Assembly: GCF_039524395.1 (NCBI RefSeq)
Contig: NZ_BAAAGO010000024.1
Strand: one strand, 5' to 3'
Source: Micropruina glycogenica
GTDB taxonomy: Bacteria; Actinomycetota; Actinomycetes; Propionibacteriales; Propionibacteriaceae
DNA: 64,000 bases
Below, one piece after another: positions 51,771 to 61,074 of this stretch. Numbering within the stretch: position 1 is the stretch's first letter; each line of letters begins with the position of its first letter. The notes below the pieces were generated by a model. That model was not told the DNA's origin and ran no database searches. It saw only the letters and a program-made list of their open reading frames with translations. Both the position numbers and the translations under genes were made by a program.

Positions 51771-53795
51771 TCAGCCGAACAGCGTGCCCAGGAAGGGGTT
51801 GGTGAACAGGTTCGCTCCGTCCATGCTCGTGAGCGTCGCCGCCTCCCACGCCCAGTCTTCGGTGTTCGAACGTCCGTCGCTGACCGTGCTGCGCACGTGG
51901 GTCAGAAAGTCGGTGGACGTCCACGGGCCGCCGGTGGCGGTGTAGGCCCAGCCCTTCGACCACTCCGGCAGCACCGCCCCGGCCGTTCCGCTGAAGCGTT
52001 CGATCAGCCACGTCTCCAACTCGGCGTAGAACTGGTCGGCCCCCTCCGTGCCCGGAATCGTGAGCACGTCGAACCAGACCGCGATATCCCACCCGTTGGC
52101 CACGTCGACCGGGCCCTGGCCGAGCGCCGAGATCACCGGACTCTCTGCTGCGGCCACGCCCACCCGGCTCGGGTCGTCCAGAGCCGTCACCCGCAGTTCG
52201 AGCGCCGAGTTGACCGGGTAGCTGCCCTTGGCGGCATAACCGGTCAGCATCGAGGTGTACTGGCCGATCAGGTCGTGCACCGCCTGCTGCACGTCGGCCC
52301 GGCGCAGGTGAATGGCGTAGCCGTTGGCGGTCACCTTCAGCGTGGTGGCCTGAATGTAGAGCAGGCTGTTCTTCGACGGCCCCCAGATGTCGCGCGACAC
52401 CGGATAGGTGCCCGACACGCCCGCCCAGTTCTCACCGTCGAGCCCGAAGGCGGTCACCCGAGCCGCCATCTGCCCCACCGCCGGCGTCAGCGATGGGTCA
52501 CCGTTCACCAGGTGGGTGATCAGGTTCTGCAGACCATCGGGCACGTAGTCGGCGAACGGATAGTTGAACGGCGTGCTCACCGCGATCGAACTGGACGGCT
52601 TGGTGGGCGCCACCTGCCAGGTGTGCAGCCACGGGTTGTCGCTGAACGGGTACCAGATGATCTCGACCCGGCCCATGCTGTCGAGAAAGCTGGCGAACGA
52701 GTTCGCCGGCACCGGGTCGGCGACTGTCGGAGCGGCGAAGATGGTGGCCGAGGGCAGGTCGGTGATGCTCAAGCAGCGCAGGTTGTAGTTGGGCACCACC
52801 TGCAGAGTCGCCTCGGTGACCAGTGCCCGGCCGACGTGGGTGAGCACCGCCTTGGTGGCCGGCTCGTCGCGGGTCAGGGTGCGCGCGGTGTAGCGGGCGC
52901 CGGGGTTGGCCGGGTCGGTGGCCACCACGGTCAGGTTGACCACCTGGTTGCTCAGCGAGCCGTAGCTGGCCGCGAAGTCGTCGCCCGGCGCGCCGGGCAC
53001 GGCGGTGCCGTGCGCCCCGATCGCCAGCACGCCCCCGACGGTCAGGTCGCCGGGTGCCGGCGTGTGGGGGAAGGAGTAGCCCGGGGCCGATCCGCCACCA
53101 CCGGGCTGGGCCTCCAGAAAGGTCAGCAGTTCGAGCATCGTCGCTCCGGCGCCCACCCGCACCCGAGTGGGCAGGCCGTTGCCGGCGGGCAGCAACTCCA
53201 TGCCGGCGAAACCCTTGGTCAGATCGACCAGCAGCACCCGTCCGTTCGACGGAGTCGACGGGGTGACGGTCAGCGGCGACCAGCCGTGCATCACGCCGCG
53301 CGGCCGCAACTGGTAGCCGTTGTCCTGCGCCCAGTTGCAGACCAGCGCCAGGTCGTCGGTGCTCAACGGTGCGCAGGTGAGCGTGGGCGGCAGCACGATC
53401 TGCCGGTCCCAGTTGCTGTACGGCAACAGGTTCAGCGGCACCGACGACGGAAACCCGGGCAGCACGGGGGGCGGGGTGGGCGGATCGACCGCACCCGCGT
53501 TCACCGTCCAGTCGTAGGTGTAGCCGGTCACCTCGTAGTGGGCGGTGCGACCGTTCATGGTGAGTTGCACCGGTTCGGGCGGCGGGGGCGGCTGGCGCCT
53601 GAGGTCGGCCTCCACGACCACGTCGGGGGTCACGATGGTGCCCTCCGCCCAGGGCTGGCCCGCCAGGTCAACCGTGGCCGAATGGCTCCGGGTCAGGTTG
53701 ATGGACGCCGTCTGCCTGTACGTGCCGGCGCTGACGGTCCAATCGAGAATCACCCACGCCGAGTTGGTCAGCTCGATGCGCTGTGCCTGAATCAT
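51771..53795 (-). CDS. Cholesterol-oxidase-like FAD-linked oxidoreductase (PCMH type), last gene of the five-gene operon
   Basis: 674 aa. An N-terminal region of unknown family with beta character (residues 1-100), a proline run (about 69-74, 107-110), then a PCMH FAD domain: NGYQLRPRGVMHGWSPLTV, where His170 matches the covalent FAD-His of type II cholesterol oxidases, and VGAGATMLELLTFLEAQPGG, TPAPGDLTVGGVLAIGAHGT. The remainder fits the cholesterol-oxidase substrate-binding domain (WYPFSDNPWLHTWQVAP). No signal peptide is seen. It lies 13 bases after a tail-collar gene, without a clear Shine-Dalgarno. The real substrate is unknown. Confidence 0.8.
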   Translation of the reverse strand: MIQAQRIELTNSAWVILDWTVSAGTYRQTASINLTRSHSATVDLAGQPWAEGTIVTPDVVVEADLRRQPPPPPEPVQLTMNGRTAHYEVTGYTYDWTVNAGAVDPPTPPPVLPGFPSSVPLNLLPYSNWDRQIVLPPTLTCAPLSTDDLALVCNWAQDNGYQLRPRGVMHGWSPLTVTPSTPSNGRVLLVDLTKGFAGMELLPAGNGLPTRVRVGAGATMLELLTFLEAQPGGGGSAPGYSFPHTPAPGDLTVGGVLAIGAHGTAVPGAPGDDFAASYGSLSNQVVNLTVVATDPANPGARYTARTLTRDEPATKAVLTHVGRALVTEATLQVVPNYNLRCLSITDLPSATIFAAPTVADPVPANSFASFLDSMGRVEIIWYPFSDNPWLHTWQVAPTKPSSSIAVSTPFNYPFADYVPDGLQNLITHLVNGDPSLTPAVGQMAARVTAFGLDGENWAGVSGTYPVSRDIWGPSKNSLLYIQATTLKVTANGYAIHLRRADVQQAVHDLIGQYTSMLTGYAAKGSYPVNSALELRVTALDDPSRVGVAAAESPVISALGQGPVDVANGWDIAVWFDVLTIPGTEGADQFYAELETWLIERFSGTAGAVLPEWSKGWAYTATGGPWTSTDFLTHVRSTVSDGRSNTEDWAWEAATLTSMDGANLFTNPFLGTLFG

Positions 53796-53808
53796 GGCCG
53801 GTGCCCGG

Positions 53809-54333
53809 TCACAGGTAGCTGATCACATAGTTGATCGCCGCGTTTCGTGGACGGGTCTCGGCCCCGCCGCTCGATCCGGTCTGGGAGGCGTCGGTCTGGT
53901 TCTCGCCGTACACCCCCGGCGTCTCCGCGCCGCCGTAGTTGATGATGTGGTAATCGCCGCCGGCGCTGGCGTAGGTGTGGGTGTGGGCCTGCAGGCCGAA
54001 GGGCTGCATCGACCCGACGGCGTCGCCGGTGTTGCCGGGAATCGCCAGCGACGGCTGCGGGGCGGTGCGGGTGGCGGCGTTGGGGTCGACCCCGGCGCCA
54101 CCGTCGGTGCCGCGGTGAAAGATGCCGCGGTAGTCGGGCACGCAGAACGTGGTCTTGGTGCCGCCGTAGCTGGTGCCGATCACCTTCAGCAGGCCTTGGT
54201 ACTGGGGGTCGGTGTTGCCGAGTGCGCGCCCGTCGCAGGGCAGAAAGCCCTGGGCGATCAGGGCCGCCTCAGACGTCGGGGTGAGGGCGCCGGCGTAGGG
54301 CAGCACGCAGCCCACGGGGTACAGAGACGACAT
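53809..54333 (-). CDS. Phage tail-collar domain protein (single domain)
   Basis: 174 aa. Collar-domain pattern: PVGCVLPYAGALTPTSEAAL, QGFLPCDGRALGN, IGTSYGGTKTTFCVPDYRGIFHRGTDGGAGVD, GDAVGSMQPFGLQAHTHTY and C-terminal ETRPRNAAINYVISYL. Such proteins occur at phage tail tips and also as stand-alone genes of the microcystin-dependent-protein type. A good AAGGAG lies upstream. No other phage genes are near. It shares ATRTAPQPSLAIPGNTG with the neighbouring collar protein. Confidence 0.88.
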   Translation of the reverse strand: MSSLYPVGCVLPYAGALTPTSEAALIAQGFLPCDGRALGNTDPQYQGLLKVIGTSYGGTKTTFCVPDYRGIFHRGTDGGAGVDPNAATRTAPQPSLAIPGNTGDAVGSMQPFGLQAHTHTYASAGGDYHIINYGGAETPGVYGENQTDASQTGSSGGAETRPRNAAINYVISYL

Positions 54334-54352
54334 GAGGGTTCTCCTTCGTGGG

Positions 54353-55399
54353 TCAGGCCGTGACGGCTTTGATCAGGTAGTTGACGTTGATGTTGATCGG
54401 GCGGCTCTCGGTGAGGCTGCCGTTGGCGCCTGTGGTCCAGGTGACCCCGGCGTTGGTTTCGGCGTGGTCGCCGATCGCGGTGGCCGCACAGCTCCAGTAG
54501 TCGTTGTTGTAGGTGTAGCTGTGGTCGTGGGCGGCGAAGCTGGTCGCCTCGAGTGAGCCGACCTGGTTGCCGGTGTTGCCCGGAAAGGCCAGTTTCGGTT
54601 GGGGTGCTGTGCGGGTCAGGTAGTCGGGGTCGACCACCGGCAGGTTCGGTACGGGCTGGCCCACCACACCGCGCAGGAATCGCCCACGGAAGTCGGGCAG
54701 CCTGAAGCTGGCCTGGTCGTCGGCGCCGAACATGTTCGACACCGTCGAGTACAGGGTGGGGTAGTTGGCGGCGACCTGCTTGGTGCCGGTACAGGGCAAC
54801 CACCCGGCCCCGGCCAGTGATGACGACCACGCGGCCAGGTCGCCCGCGAACGGCAGCACCGCTCCGACCGGAACCACATCGGGTGAGGTGACCGCCTTGA
54901 TGATGAAGTCGACGTACTGGTTCACCGGACGGGTTTCGGTACTACCCTCTTTCGACACCGACGACGTGGTAGAGCCCGAGAGGCATTCGTGGCCCAGGGT
55001 GTGCGTGCTCTTGAGGTAGTGGTTGTAGTAGTTGTAGCTGTGCGTGTGCGCTTCGAGCGAGTCGGCTTGCACCGAGCCGACGCTGTTGCCGGTGTTGCCG
55101 GCGTTCGACAGGTCCGGACGGGGTGCGGTGCGGGTCGCTGCGCCCGGGTCGCGCTGGTTCGGGTCGCTGCCGTCGAGGCCGCGCAGAAACAGGCCCTTGT
55201 ACTCGGGCACCGCGAAGCCTGACGAGGTGCCGCCGTAGCTGTTGCCCAGCACGGTGAACAGGTCGGGGAACTGTGAGTTGGGGTACACCGAGCCGTCGCA
55301 CAGAATCCACCCGGCGGTGATCAGGTTGAGCACGCCCGCGCCGTCGGTACGTCCGGCGTACATGAGCACGGTTCCCACAGGGGTGGTCGAGGCTGACAT
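54353..55399 (-). CDS. Phage tail-collar domain protein (two tandem domains)
   Basis: 348 aa made of two collar repeats. First: PVGTVLMYAGRTDG, GWILCDGSVYPNSQFPDLFTVLGNSYGG, VPEYKGLFLRGLDGSD, ETRPVNQYVDFIIKAV. Second (from about 172): PVGAVLPFAGDLAAWSSSLA, GWLPCTGTKQVAANYPTLYS, LPDFRGRFLRGVVG, ESRPININVNYLIKAV. The second domain has CTGTKQ instead of CDG. AAGGAG precedes the ATG. Sits 19 bases upstream of the single-domain collar gene, so the three domains probably arose by duplication. Confidence 0.88.
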   Translation of the reverse strand: MSASTTPVGTVLMYAGRTDGAGVLNLITAGWILCDGSVYPNSQFPDLFTVLGNSYGGTSSGFAVPEYKGLFLRGLDGSDPNQRDPGAATRTAPRPDLSNAGNTGNSVGSVQADSLEAHTHSYNYYNHYLKSTHTLGHECLSGSTTSSVSKEGSTETRPVNQYVDFIIKAVTSPDVVPVGAVLPFAGDLAAWSSSLAGAGWLPCTGTKQVAANYPTLYSTVSNMFGADDQASFRLPDFRGRFLRGVVGQPVPNLPVVDPDYLTRTAPQPKLAFPGNTGNQVGSLEATSFAAHDHSYTYNNDYWSCAATAIGDHAETNAGVTWTTGANGSLTESRPININVNYLIKAVTA

Positions 55400-55417
55400 G
55401 GGTCTCCTTCGGTTGGG

Positions 55418-57040
55418 TCAGATGGTGGGTGGGGTCTGGGTGGTGATCGCCACGGGCCAGTAAGTCTGCGGGCAGCGTTCGGGGTCGGCGGGTACCAGCT
55501 TGGGGCCCTGGCAGGGGCCGTTGCCGGTGGGGCAGAAGGTGGTGCCGTCGGTGGGTGCCAAAGTGGTGGCGGCCGTCCAGCTGATCGGCTCGATGGGCAC
55601 GGTGATCGAGCCCAACGCGTAGTGGGACACGATTTTCAGTCGCCCCCCGGACGGCGGGGGTGCGTCGGCCGCGATGGCCGCGTTGGTCAGGTTGGCGCCG
55701 TCGAGGTTGCTGCCGGTGAAGTCGGCGCCCTGCAGCGCGGCTCCCACGAACGAGAACCCTTTGGTGTGCAGCTTGCCGAGCAGGGTGCCCTGAAACCCGG
55801 CCCCGGCCAGGCAGGCCCCGTCGAAGGAGACACCCACCAGGTCTTTCTCGGCCACGCCGCTGAAGTCGATCTCGGGCAGAAACGCGTTGGCGAAGTCGGC
55901 CTCGCGCAGGCTGGCCCCGGCCACCGTCGCCGCCTTGCCGTACAAGAACGCGTAGGCGAACGTCACGCCCTGGGCGTTGGCGTTGCTGAAGTCGGCGTCG
56001 AACAGGTAGCTGTAGGCGAAGTTCGCAGGCCCCGACGACGCGGACTGATCCAGCGGCGACAGAATCGCTCCGTGAAACGCGGCCCCGTTGAGGTACGAGC
56101 CGGTCAGGTTCGCGTTGCAGAGCGAGGCACCGGTGAAATCGGCCTTGGCCAGATTCCAGGCAATCATGTTGACGAAGTCGAGAATGGTGCCGCGGGCGTT
56201 GATCTGCGGCGGCTTGGTGGGGGGCGCCGGAAACTGGTTGATCACCGCTCTGGTCAGGTTCAGCCAGCGCCAGTCGGGGCCCAGCGACGGGTAGTCGATA
56301 GTCGCCGAGGTGAGGTCGATCCAGGCGTCCTGCGCCGCCCCCAGCGGCGGCACCAGCGTGGTGGCGGTCAGGTCGCAGCCGACGAACAGCGCGTGCCCGA
56401 AGGTCTTGCCGGTCAGGTCGGCGCCGGCGAGCCGACAGCGCGAGAAGTCGAACGGCATCGCGGTGACGTCGAGGCAGGTGAAGTCGACGAACGACAGGTC
56501 CGAGCCGTTGGGCACGTTCCACCCGCCCGGCGCGGTGAAGCTCCAGGCCGGGTTGGTGCGGGCGGCCTGCCAGGGTGCCAGGTACGGGCCCGCGCTGCCG
56601 GTGCTGGTGGCCACCACCGCGCCGTTGCCGTCGCCGGTGCCCAGGTTCACCAGGGCGTACCAGAGTTGGTCGGCCGGGTTCTGCCACCAGAAGGTGAGGT
56701 TGGGCCCGAGTTGGTAGAGGCCGAACAGGGCGGCTGCGGCCTGGTCGGTGCCGGTGGCGCAGAACACGGTGCGGGTGCTGCCGGCCACCTGCTGCTGCTG
56801 CGCGACCACGTACCGGCCGTTGCTGAGTGACTGCAGCAGAAAGCCCTGACCAGGCGTCTTGGGCGGCAGTTGCACGGTGTAGGCGTTGAACGTCTGGTTG
56901 GTGGCCGACGACGCACCCGGCACGCTGTCGAGTCGTCCGTCGTCGCCCACCACCGTCCAACCCGGCACCGCGCCCACCGGGGGCATCGGGGCGCCGAGGT
57001 AGGTCGAGAAGCCGAACTGCGAAATGCTCAGAATGTTCAT
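55418..57040 (-). CDS. Pentapeptide-repeat protein with a beta-rich N-terminal domain
   Basis: 540 aa. Residues 1-165 look like a beta-rich binding domain (FLLQSLSNGRYVVAQQQQ, LTFWWQNPADQLWYALVNLG), possibly beta-trefoil-like. From about 175 A(D/N)LxX pentapeptide units follow: VDFTCLDVTAMPFDFSRCRL, ADFTGASLCNANLTGSYLNG, ASLREADFANAFLPEIDFSG, GADFTGSNLDGANLTNAAI. The C-terminal 65 residues carry Cys-containing sequence (GTTFCPTGNGPCQGPKLVPA). GGAG lies upstream of the ATG, 11 bases after the large gene. Function unknown. Confidence 0.82.
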   Translation of the reverse strand: MNILSISQFGFSTYLGAPMPPVGAVPGWTVVGDDGRLDSVPGASSATNQTFNAYTVQLPPKTPGQGFLLQSLSNGRYVVAQQQQVAGSTRTVFCATGTDQAAAALFGLYQLGPNLTFWWQNPADQLWYALVNLGTGDGNGAVVATSTGSAGPYLAPWQAARTNPAWSFTAPGGWNVPNGSDLSFVDFTCLDVTAMPFDFSRCRLAGADLTGKTFGHALFVGCDLTATTLVPPLGAAQDAWIDLTSATIDYPSLGPDWRWLNLTRAVINQFPAPPTKPPQINARGTILDFVNMIAWNLAKADFTGASLCNANLTGSYLNGAAFHGAILSPLDQSASSGPANFAYSYLFDADFSNANAQGVTFAYAFLYGKAATVAGASLREADFANAFLPEIDFSGVAEKDLVGVSFDGACLAGAGFQGTLLGKLHTKGFSFVGAALQGADFTGSNLDGANLTNAAIAADAPPPSGGRLKIVSHYALGSITVPIEPISWTAATTLAPTDGTTFCPTGNGPCQGPKLVPADPERCPQTYWPVAITTQTPPTI

Positions 57041-57051
57041 GGCGGCTCCGA

Positions 57052-60000
57052 TCACGACGTGGCGAACAGTTGGGTGGCGAACAGCACGCCGGACGAACCC
57101 ATGGCGCCGAAGGCGGTCACGGTCTGGCCGGTCTTGAGCTGGGCCAGGGTGGCGGTCACGCCGTCCAGCCGAATGATGGTGCTGTCGTCGGTACTGACGC
57201 TCAGAATCGTCTGCGGCGTCTCTTGCAGCACCAGTTGTGGCGCGGTGATGCTCAGAATGCTGCCCTGGTAGGCCTTCACCGGCGGCACCCATAGGCTGAC
57301 GCTCGGCTCGGGGGTGGCCGAACCCTGCAGCTGTTCGTAGTTCAGCGAGTAGACGTCGCGAATGATGTCGACGGCGATGGCGGCGGCGGCGAAGTCGTCG
57401 GTGCGGGCCAGGAACGACCCGTCCGGGCGGTACAGGTCGAGGTGATAGTCGTCGGGCGAGCGGCCGAGGCCCTCGTACGACAGCACGTACAGGTAGCCCT
57501 GCGGCTCGACCGCCACGTCGAGCCAGACGGTCTGGTCGGTCGCGTTGGCCAGGGGCATCGTGGCCTGCTTGGTGCCCGAGCCGGTGGGGTCGAAACAGGG
57601 CAGCGGGTTGCCGCTGGTGTCGAACGCCTGCACCCGGCAGGTGCCCTGCTCGAGCACGAAGATCTGGCCCTGCATGCCGAACGTGATGGCCCGGGGCACC
57701 GACACCAGACCGATCCGTGTGCCGGGTCCGGCGAACATGCAGGCCTTGGGGGCGGTTTCGTTGGGCTGGCCGGCGGCCGGCACCTTGAGCACGTAGATCT
57801 TGCTGTGGTTGGCGTCGAAGCTGATGCCGGCGACGTAGTCGTTGAAGGCGGCCAGTCGATCCATCGGGAAGGGGAAGCGCCCCCAGCTCAGGCTCGGGTC
57901 GGGGTTGAGGTTCGGCGGCTGGCTGCCGCCCGACTCGGTCCACACCAGTTCCAGCCGGCGCAGGTGCGCCTCTTGCCCGATGTTGGTGGCCGGGTTCGCA
58001 TCGAGGTAGAAGTTGAGCCCGGTGCCGTCGTAGGCGCCGGTGCGCTGATAGGCGAGTGCGGGCTTGACCACCATGCCTGACTCGGCCGCGTAGGCGCTCT
58101 GCGGGTTCTGCAGCAGCGACACGTTCTCGACGGTGAAGTGGCTCGCGTCGGTCTGGTAGGTGTAGCCGAGCATGCCGGCGCTCTGGCTGATGGTGATGCC
58201 GTCGAGCCGGGTGAGGTCGGTCTCGGTTGCGACCGTCGCCGTGGGTTGCGTGGCCGGCGGCTCGCTGGTGGTACCCAGCCACTGCCGCGAACCGTCCACC
58301 AGGATCGTCTTCTCGGTGAACTGGTACACCGAGAACTGATCAAGCGGTGGTGCGTTGTTGGTCACGATGACGCTCACCGCGCGCGTGGACGGGTTCGGTC
58401 CGGTGCCGTCCCCCTTGGCGTCCACCCAGTCGCTCTGGCCCTGGCCGGCCTGCCACCCGGTGGGCGAGTACATGAAGACGCTCACCTGAATCTGGCCGCC
58501 CGCGGGCAGGCTCGAGAAGTCGAGGTGCAGGGGGGTGTTCCATGTGGTGGCCGGCATCTGCAGGGTGGTCACCGCCGGGGTGGCGTTCGTCGAGAACGCG
58601 ATCGACACCTGGTAGGTGCCGCCGATCGCCTCGGGCGGAAACTCGTGCATGGTTTCGTCGGGATTCATGGTCAGCGACAGGGCGAAGGTGCGGGCGATGT
58701 CGGTGGTGAACACGAACGGCGAGTCGACCACCTCGACGATGGTCTGGCTGAGTTGGGCCACCGTGATGGCGCCGTTGAAGATCAGCGAGGCGATGTCGAG
58801 AAACGGAATCGATTCCACGACCGCACCCACCGCGATCTGGGCCAGCAGAATCACGCCGTAGGCGCAGCCGGTCTGCAGCAGATCGGGCAGCAGGCTCTCG
58901 GCGAGAAACTTGCCGATCGCCTCCGCGTCCTGCTGAATCATCGTGGCGGCGTTGAGCTTGGTGTTCATCACCACGCCGACGATGGTCTTGGCCAGGTTGA
59001 ACATCGTGCCCTTGTGGTTCCACACGCTTTCGGTGAGGGCTGCGCTGTCGACCGTGGCGGCGTCGTACATCAGCAGAATCATCGGCAGCGCCAACTCGAA
59101 CACCGCGGTGAACGAGATGCCCAGGGCGCAGACGTCCTGGTCGTAGGGGCCGCGGCCCAGCCCGCCCCACATGATGCGGACGACGTTGGCTTCTTTGGGC
59201 AGGTAGTCGATGGTGAGGGTGGTCGGGGCGGCGGGCACCGGAATGCCGCAGATGGTGCCGGTCGGGCTCACCCAGGTGAGGAACTTCTTGGTGTGGTCGG
59301 GTTCGATGAAACCCATGCCCGACCAGATCGGGTCGTCAACGTTGCAGAAGTCGCCGGGCCACTTGGTGTTGACGTTCTCGATGATCCAGTGGCCGGGCTC
59401 CGACGGGTCGGGCACCTTCACCTCGGTGTCGCTGGCCCCCAGGTCGATCGGTACCAGGGTCTGCGACGAGCCCTCGCCCTGGTACTTCAGAAACTGCACG
59501 TAGGCAGACAGGTGCCGCAGCCAGTGGTTGGTGCAGTCAAGGGTGAGCTGCCCTGCGTAGGCGGGGTACTTCGGGTTGACGTCTTTGCTCATGTCGACCT
59601 TCAGCGAGCTCGCGTCGACACTCAGCCCGCTGCCGGGTGACAGGTTGGTCACCGTCCAGGTCACGTCGTCGTCGGTCGCAGTGGAGTCGGCCACCGTCGC
59701 GTGGGCGCGAGGCGTGAGGGCGCCCGACGGTGTGGCGTGGTAGTCGGTGGACGCCACGGCGTCCTGCGTGTTCCAGGTGACACCTTCGAGTTGCTCGGCG
59801 TTCTTGGCCGCCTGCAGCGCAGCCCCCAGCGAGCCCGAGAGGGCCGGCTGCAGGGCGTCGATGTTCATCCGCTGCGAGTACACCCAGTCGCCGGGCTGTG
59901 AGCCCGAATCGGTGGGTTGGGCCGCCCGCGCGGTGAGCAGCTTCTCGATCGCGGGGTCGTTGCCCTCGCGCCACAGCAGCGGGTCTTTGGTGAAGGCGTC

Positions 60001-60567
60001 CACCGACGGGGGTGACGGGTAGAGCAGGTGTTCGGTCGGGCTGAGCATCACCGCGTAGGGGTCGCTGATCCAGCTCTGGCCCTGCAGCAAGAGCTCGCCG
60101 AGTTGTTGGGCCAGATCGCCGGCGTTGGGCCTGATGCAGGTGTCGAGAATGTAGCTGGGCACTGTGAAGTCGTCCTGCGATGACAGGTTGGCCAGATTGT
60201 TGTGCAGAAACAACAAAGCGCAGGCGAGGTCTTCGGAGTCGTTGAGCGGGTCGTCGGCGCCCGGAATCGAGATCGCGAAGGTGACCAACTGGTTGTAGGT
60301 CTGGGTGCCCGGCCCCTTGGGTCCGTCGACGGTCACCGGTGTGCGCACCGCCTGAATCACCACGCCGTCGGACGGGCTGGTGGCCACGCCTTTCACGTAG
60401 TGGGTGATGCGATGGTGGGCCGCCTGCAGCCTCTTGCTGCCGCCGACCGCCGCCGCGAGGGTCGCCGGCGTATGCCTGTGAATGGGGTAGCTCCGGCCCC
60501 GCTTGTGAAACGTGTAGGTACGGTTCGGGTCGAGGTGCGACAGGTCGAACTGATAGCTGATACTCAT
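57052..60567 (-). CDS. Large protein of unknown function heading the five-gene operon
   Basis: 1171 aa from the ATG at 60567 (an in-frame ATG at 60579 is possible). No signal peptide. N terminus: MSISYQFDLSHLDPNRTYTF then HKRGRSYPIHRHTPATLA. Middle part (about 540-680) is hydrophobic and helical: SFTAVFELALPMILLMYDAA, LLQTGCAYGVILLAQIAVGA, VESIPFLDIASLIFNGAITV. The C-terminal third resembles beta-propeller/NHL-like strands: KIYVLKVPAAGQPN, GQIFVLEQGTCRVQAFDTSG, GYLYVLSYEGLGRSPDDYHL. I recognise no family. Context (tail-collar, pentapeptide and flavin-oxidase genes) does not give a role by itself. Confidence 0.8.
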   Translation of the reverse strand: MSISYQFDLSHLDPNRTYTFHKRGRSYPIHRHTPATLAAAVGGSKRLQAAHHRITHYVKGVATSPSDGVVIQAVRTPVTVDGPKGPGTQTYNQLVTFAISIPGADDPLNDSEDLACALLFLHNNLANLSSQDDFTVPSYILDTCIRPNAGDLAQQLGELLLQGQSWISDPYAVMLSPTEHLLYPSPPSVDAFTKDPLLWREGNDPAIEKLLTARAAQPTDSGSQPGDWVYSQRMNIDALQPALSGSLGAALQAAKNAEQLEGVTWNTQDAVASTDYHATPSGALTPRAHATVADSTATDDDVTWTVTNLSPGSGLSVDASSLKVDMSKDVNPKYPAYAGQLTLDCTNHWLRHLSAYVQFLKYQGEGSSQTLVPIDLGASDTEVKVPDPSEPGHWIIENVNTKWPGDFCNVDDPIWSGMGFIEPDHTKKFLTWVSPTGTICGIPVPAAPTTLTIDYLPKEANVVRIMWGGLGRGPYDQDVCALGISFTAVFELALPMILLMYDAATVDSAALTESVWNHKGTMFNLAKTIVGVVMNTKLNAATMIQQDAEAIGKFLAESLLPDLLQTGCAYGVILLAQIAVGAVVESIPFLDIASLIFNGAITVAQLSQTIVEVVDSPFVFTTDIARTFALSLTMNPDETMHEFPPEAIGGTYQVSIAFSTNATPAVTTLQMPATTWNTPLHLDFSSLPAGGQIQVSVFMYSPTGWQAGQGQSDWVDAKGDGTGPNPSTRAVSVIVTNNAPPLDQFSVYQFTEKTILVDGSRQWLGTTSEPPATQPTATVATETDLTRLDGITISQSAGMLGYTYQTDASHFTVENVSLLQNPQSAYAAESGMVVKPALAYQRTGAYDGTGLNFYLDANPATNIGQEAHLRRLELVWTESGGSQPPNLNPDPSLSWGRFPFPMDRLAAFNDYVAGISFDANHSKIYVLKVPAAGQPNETAPKACMFAGPGTRIGLVSVPRAITFGMQGQIFVLEQGTCRVQAFDTSGNPLPCFDPTGSGTKQATMPLANATDQTVWLDVAVEPQGYLYVLSYEGLGRSPDDYHLDLYRPDGSFLARTDDFAAAAIAVDIIRDVYSLNYEQLQGSATPEPSVSLWVPPVKAYQGSILSITAPQLVLQETPQTILSVSTDDSTIIRLDGVTATLAQLKTGQTVTAFGAMGSSGVLFATQLFATS

Positions 60568-61074
60568 CGATTTACACATTCCGGTAAATGCGCCTGCACG
60601 CGGGCGCGCGGGGGCAGCAGGGCGATTGGACGGTCGGTGGGCGGGGGGTCTTTGCCCACAGTGCTCGAGGGTGGGTGAGCATTGCTGGGCCCTTTTCTCA
60701 GGCTTGAGTAAAAGGCCGGCCAGATGAGCATGCTCTCTCATCGCATTGCTCGTCAATAGCGTGATCATGGGTACTATTGCGAACCCCGGCATGGGCGTTC
60801 GGGGGTGACCAGCAGGTGTGGGCGGGTATCGTGCATGTGCTCCCAATAGTGCAGTTTACTAGGTGTTACTCACGTCTTAGGGTGCTTGTTTCTGGGGCTC
60901 GGCCCGCGCGGTTTCGTCGCTGGTTGCTCATGCCGCATCGGTGGGTGTGCGCCGGCTTGGCTTTCACGCCGGTCGCTCTTTCGTGCGCTCGATCGTTGTT
61001 GAACCACGTTATATTGCACGAGACTATGGATAACGCGCGGCGTGCCTTTGTCGTTCGTCAGAAAAATGTATTGG
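60568..61074. other. 507-bp lower-GC intergenic region upstream of the five-gene operon
   Basis: No gene is supported. GC is clearly lower than around it. Contains TTTACACATTCCGGTAAA (60571-60588), an inverted repeat with 5-bp arms just before the large gene start, which could be an operator; a hairpin CCTTTTCTCA ... TTGAGTAAAAGG (60691-60713); and A/T-rich stretches such as GTTATATTGCACGAGACTATGGATAA. The main promoter of the operon probably lies here but no -35/-10 pair is convincing. Confidence 0.5.

Noticed and set aside
51771..60567. Prophage or tailocin cluster
   Set aside because: Only collar-type proteins are phage-like. No tube, sheath, baseplate, tape measure, holin or integrase gene is present and a flavin oxidase is not a phage structural gene.
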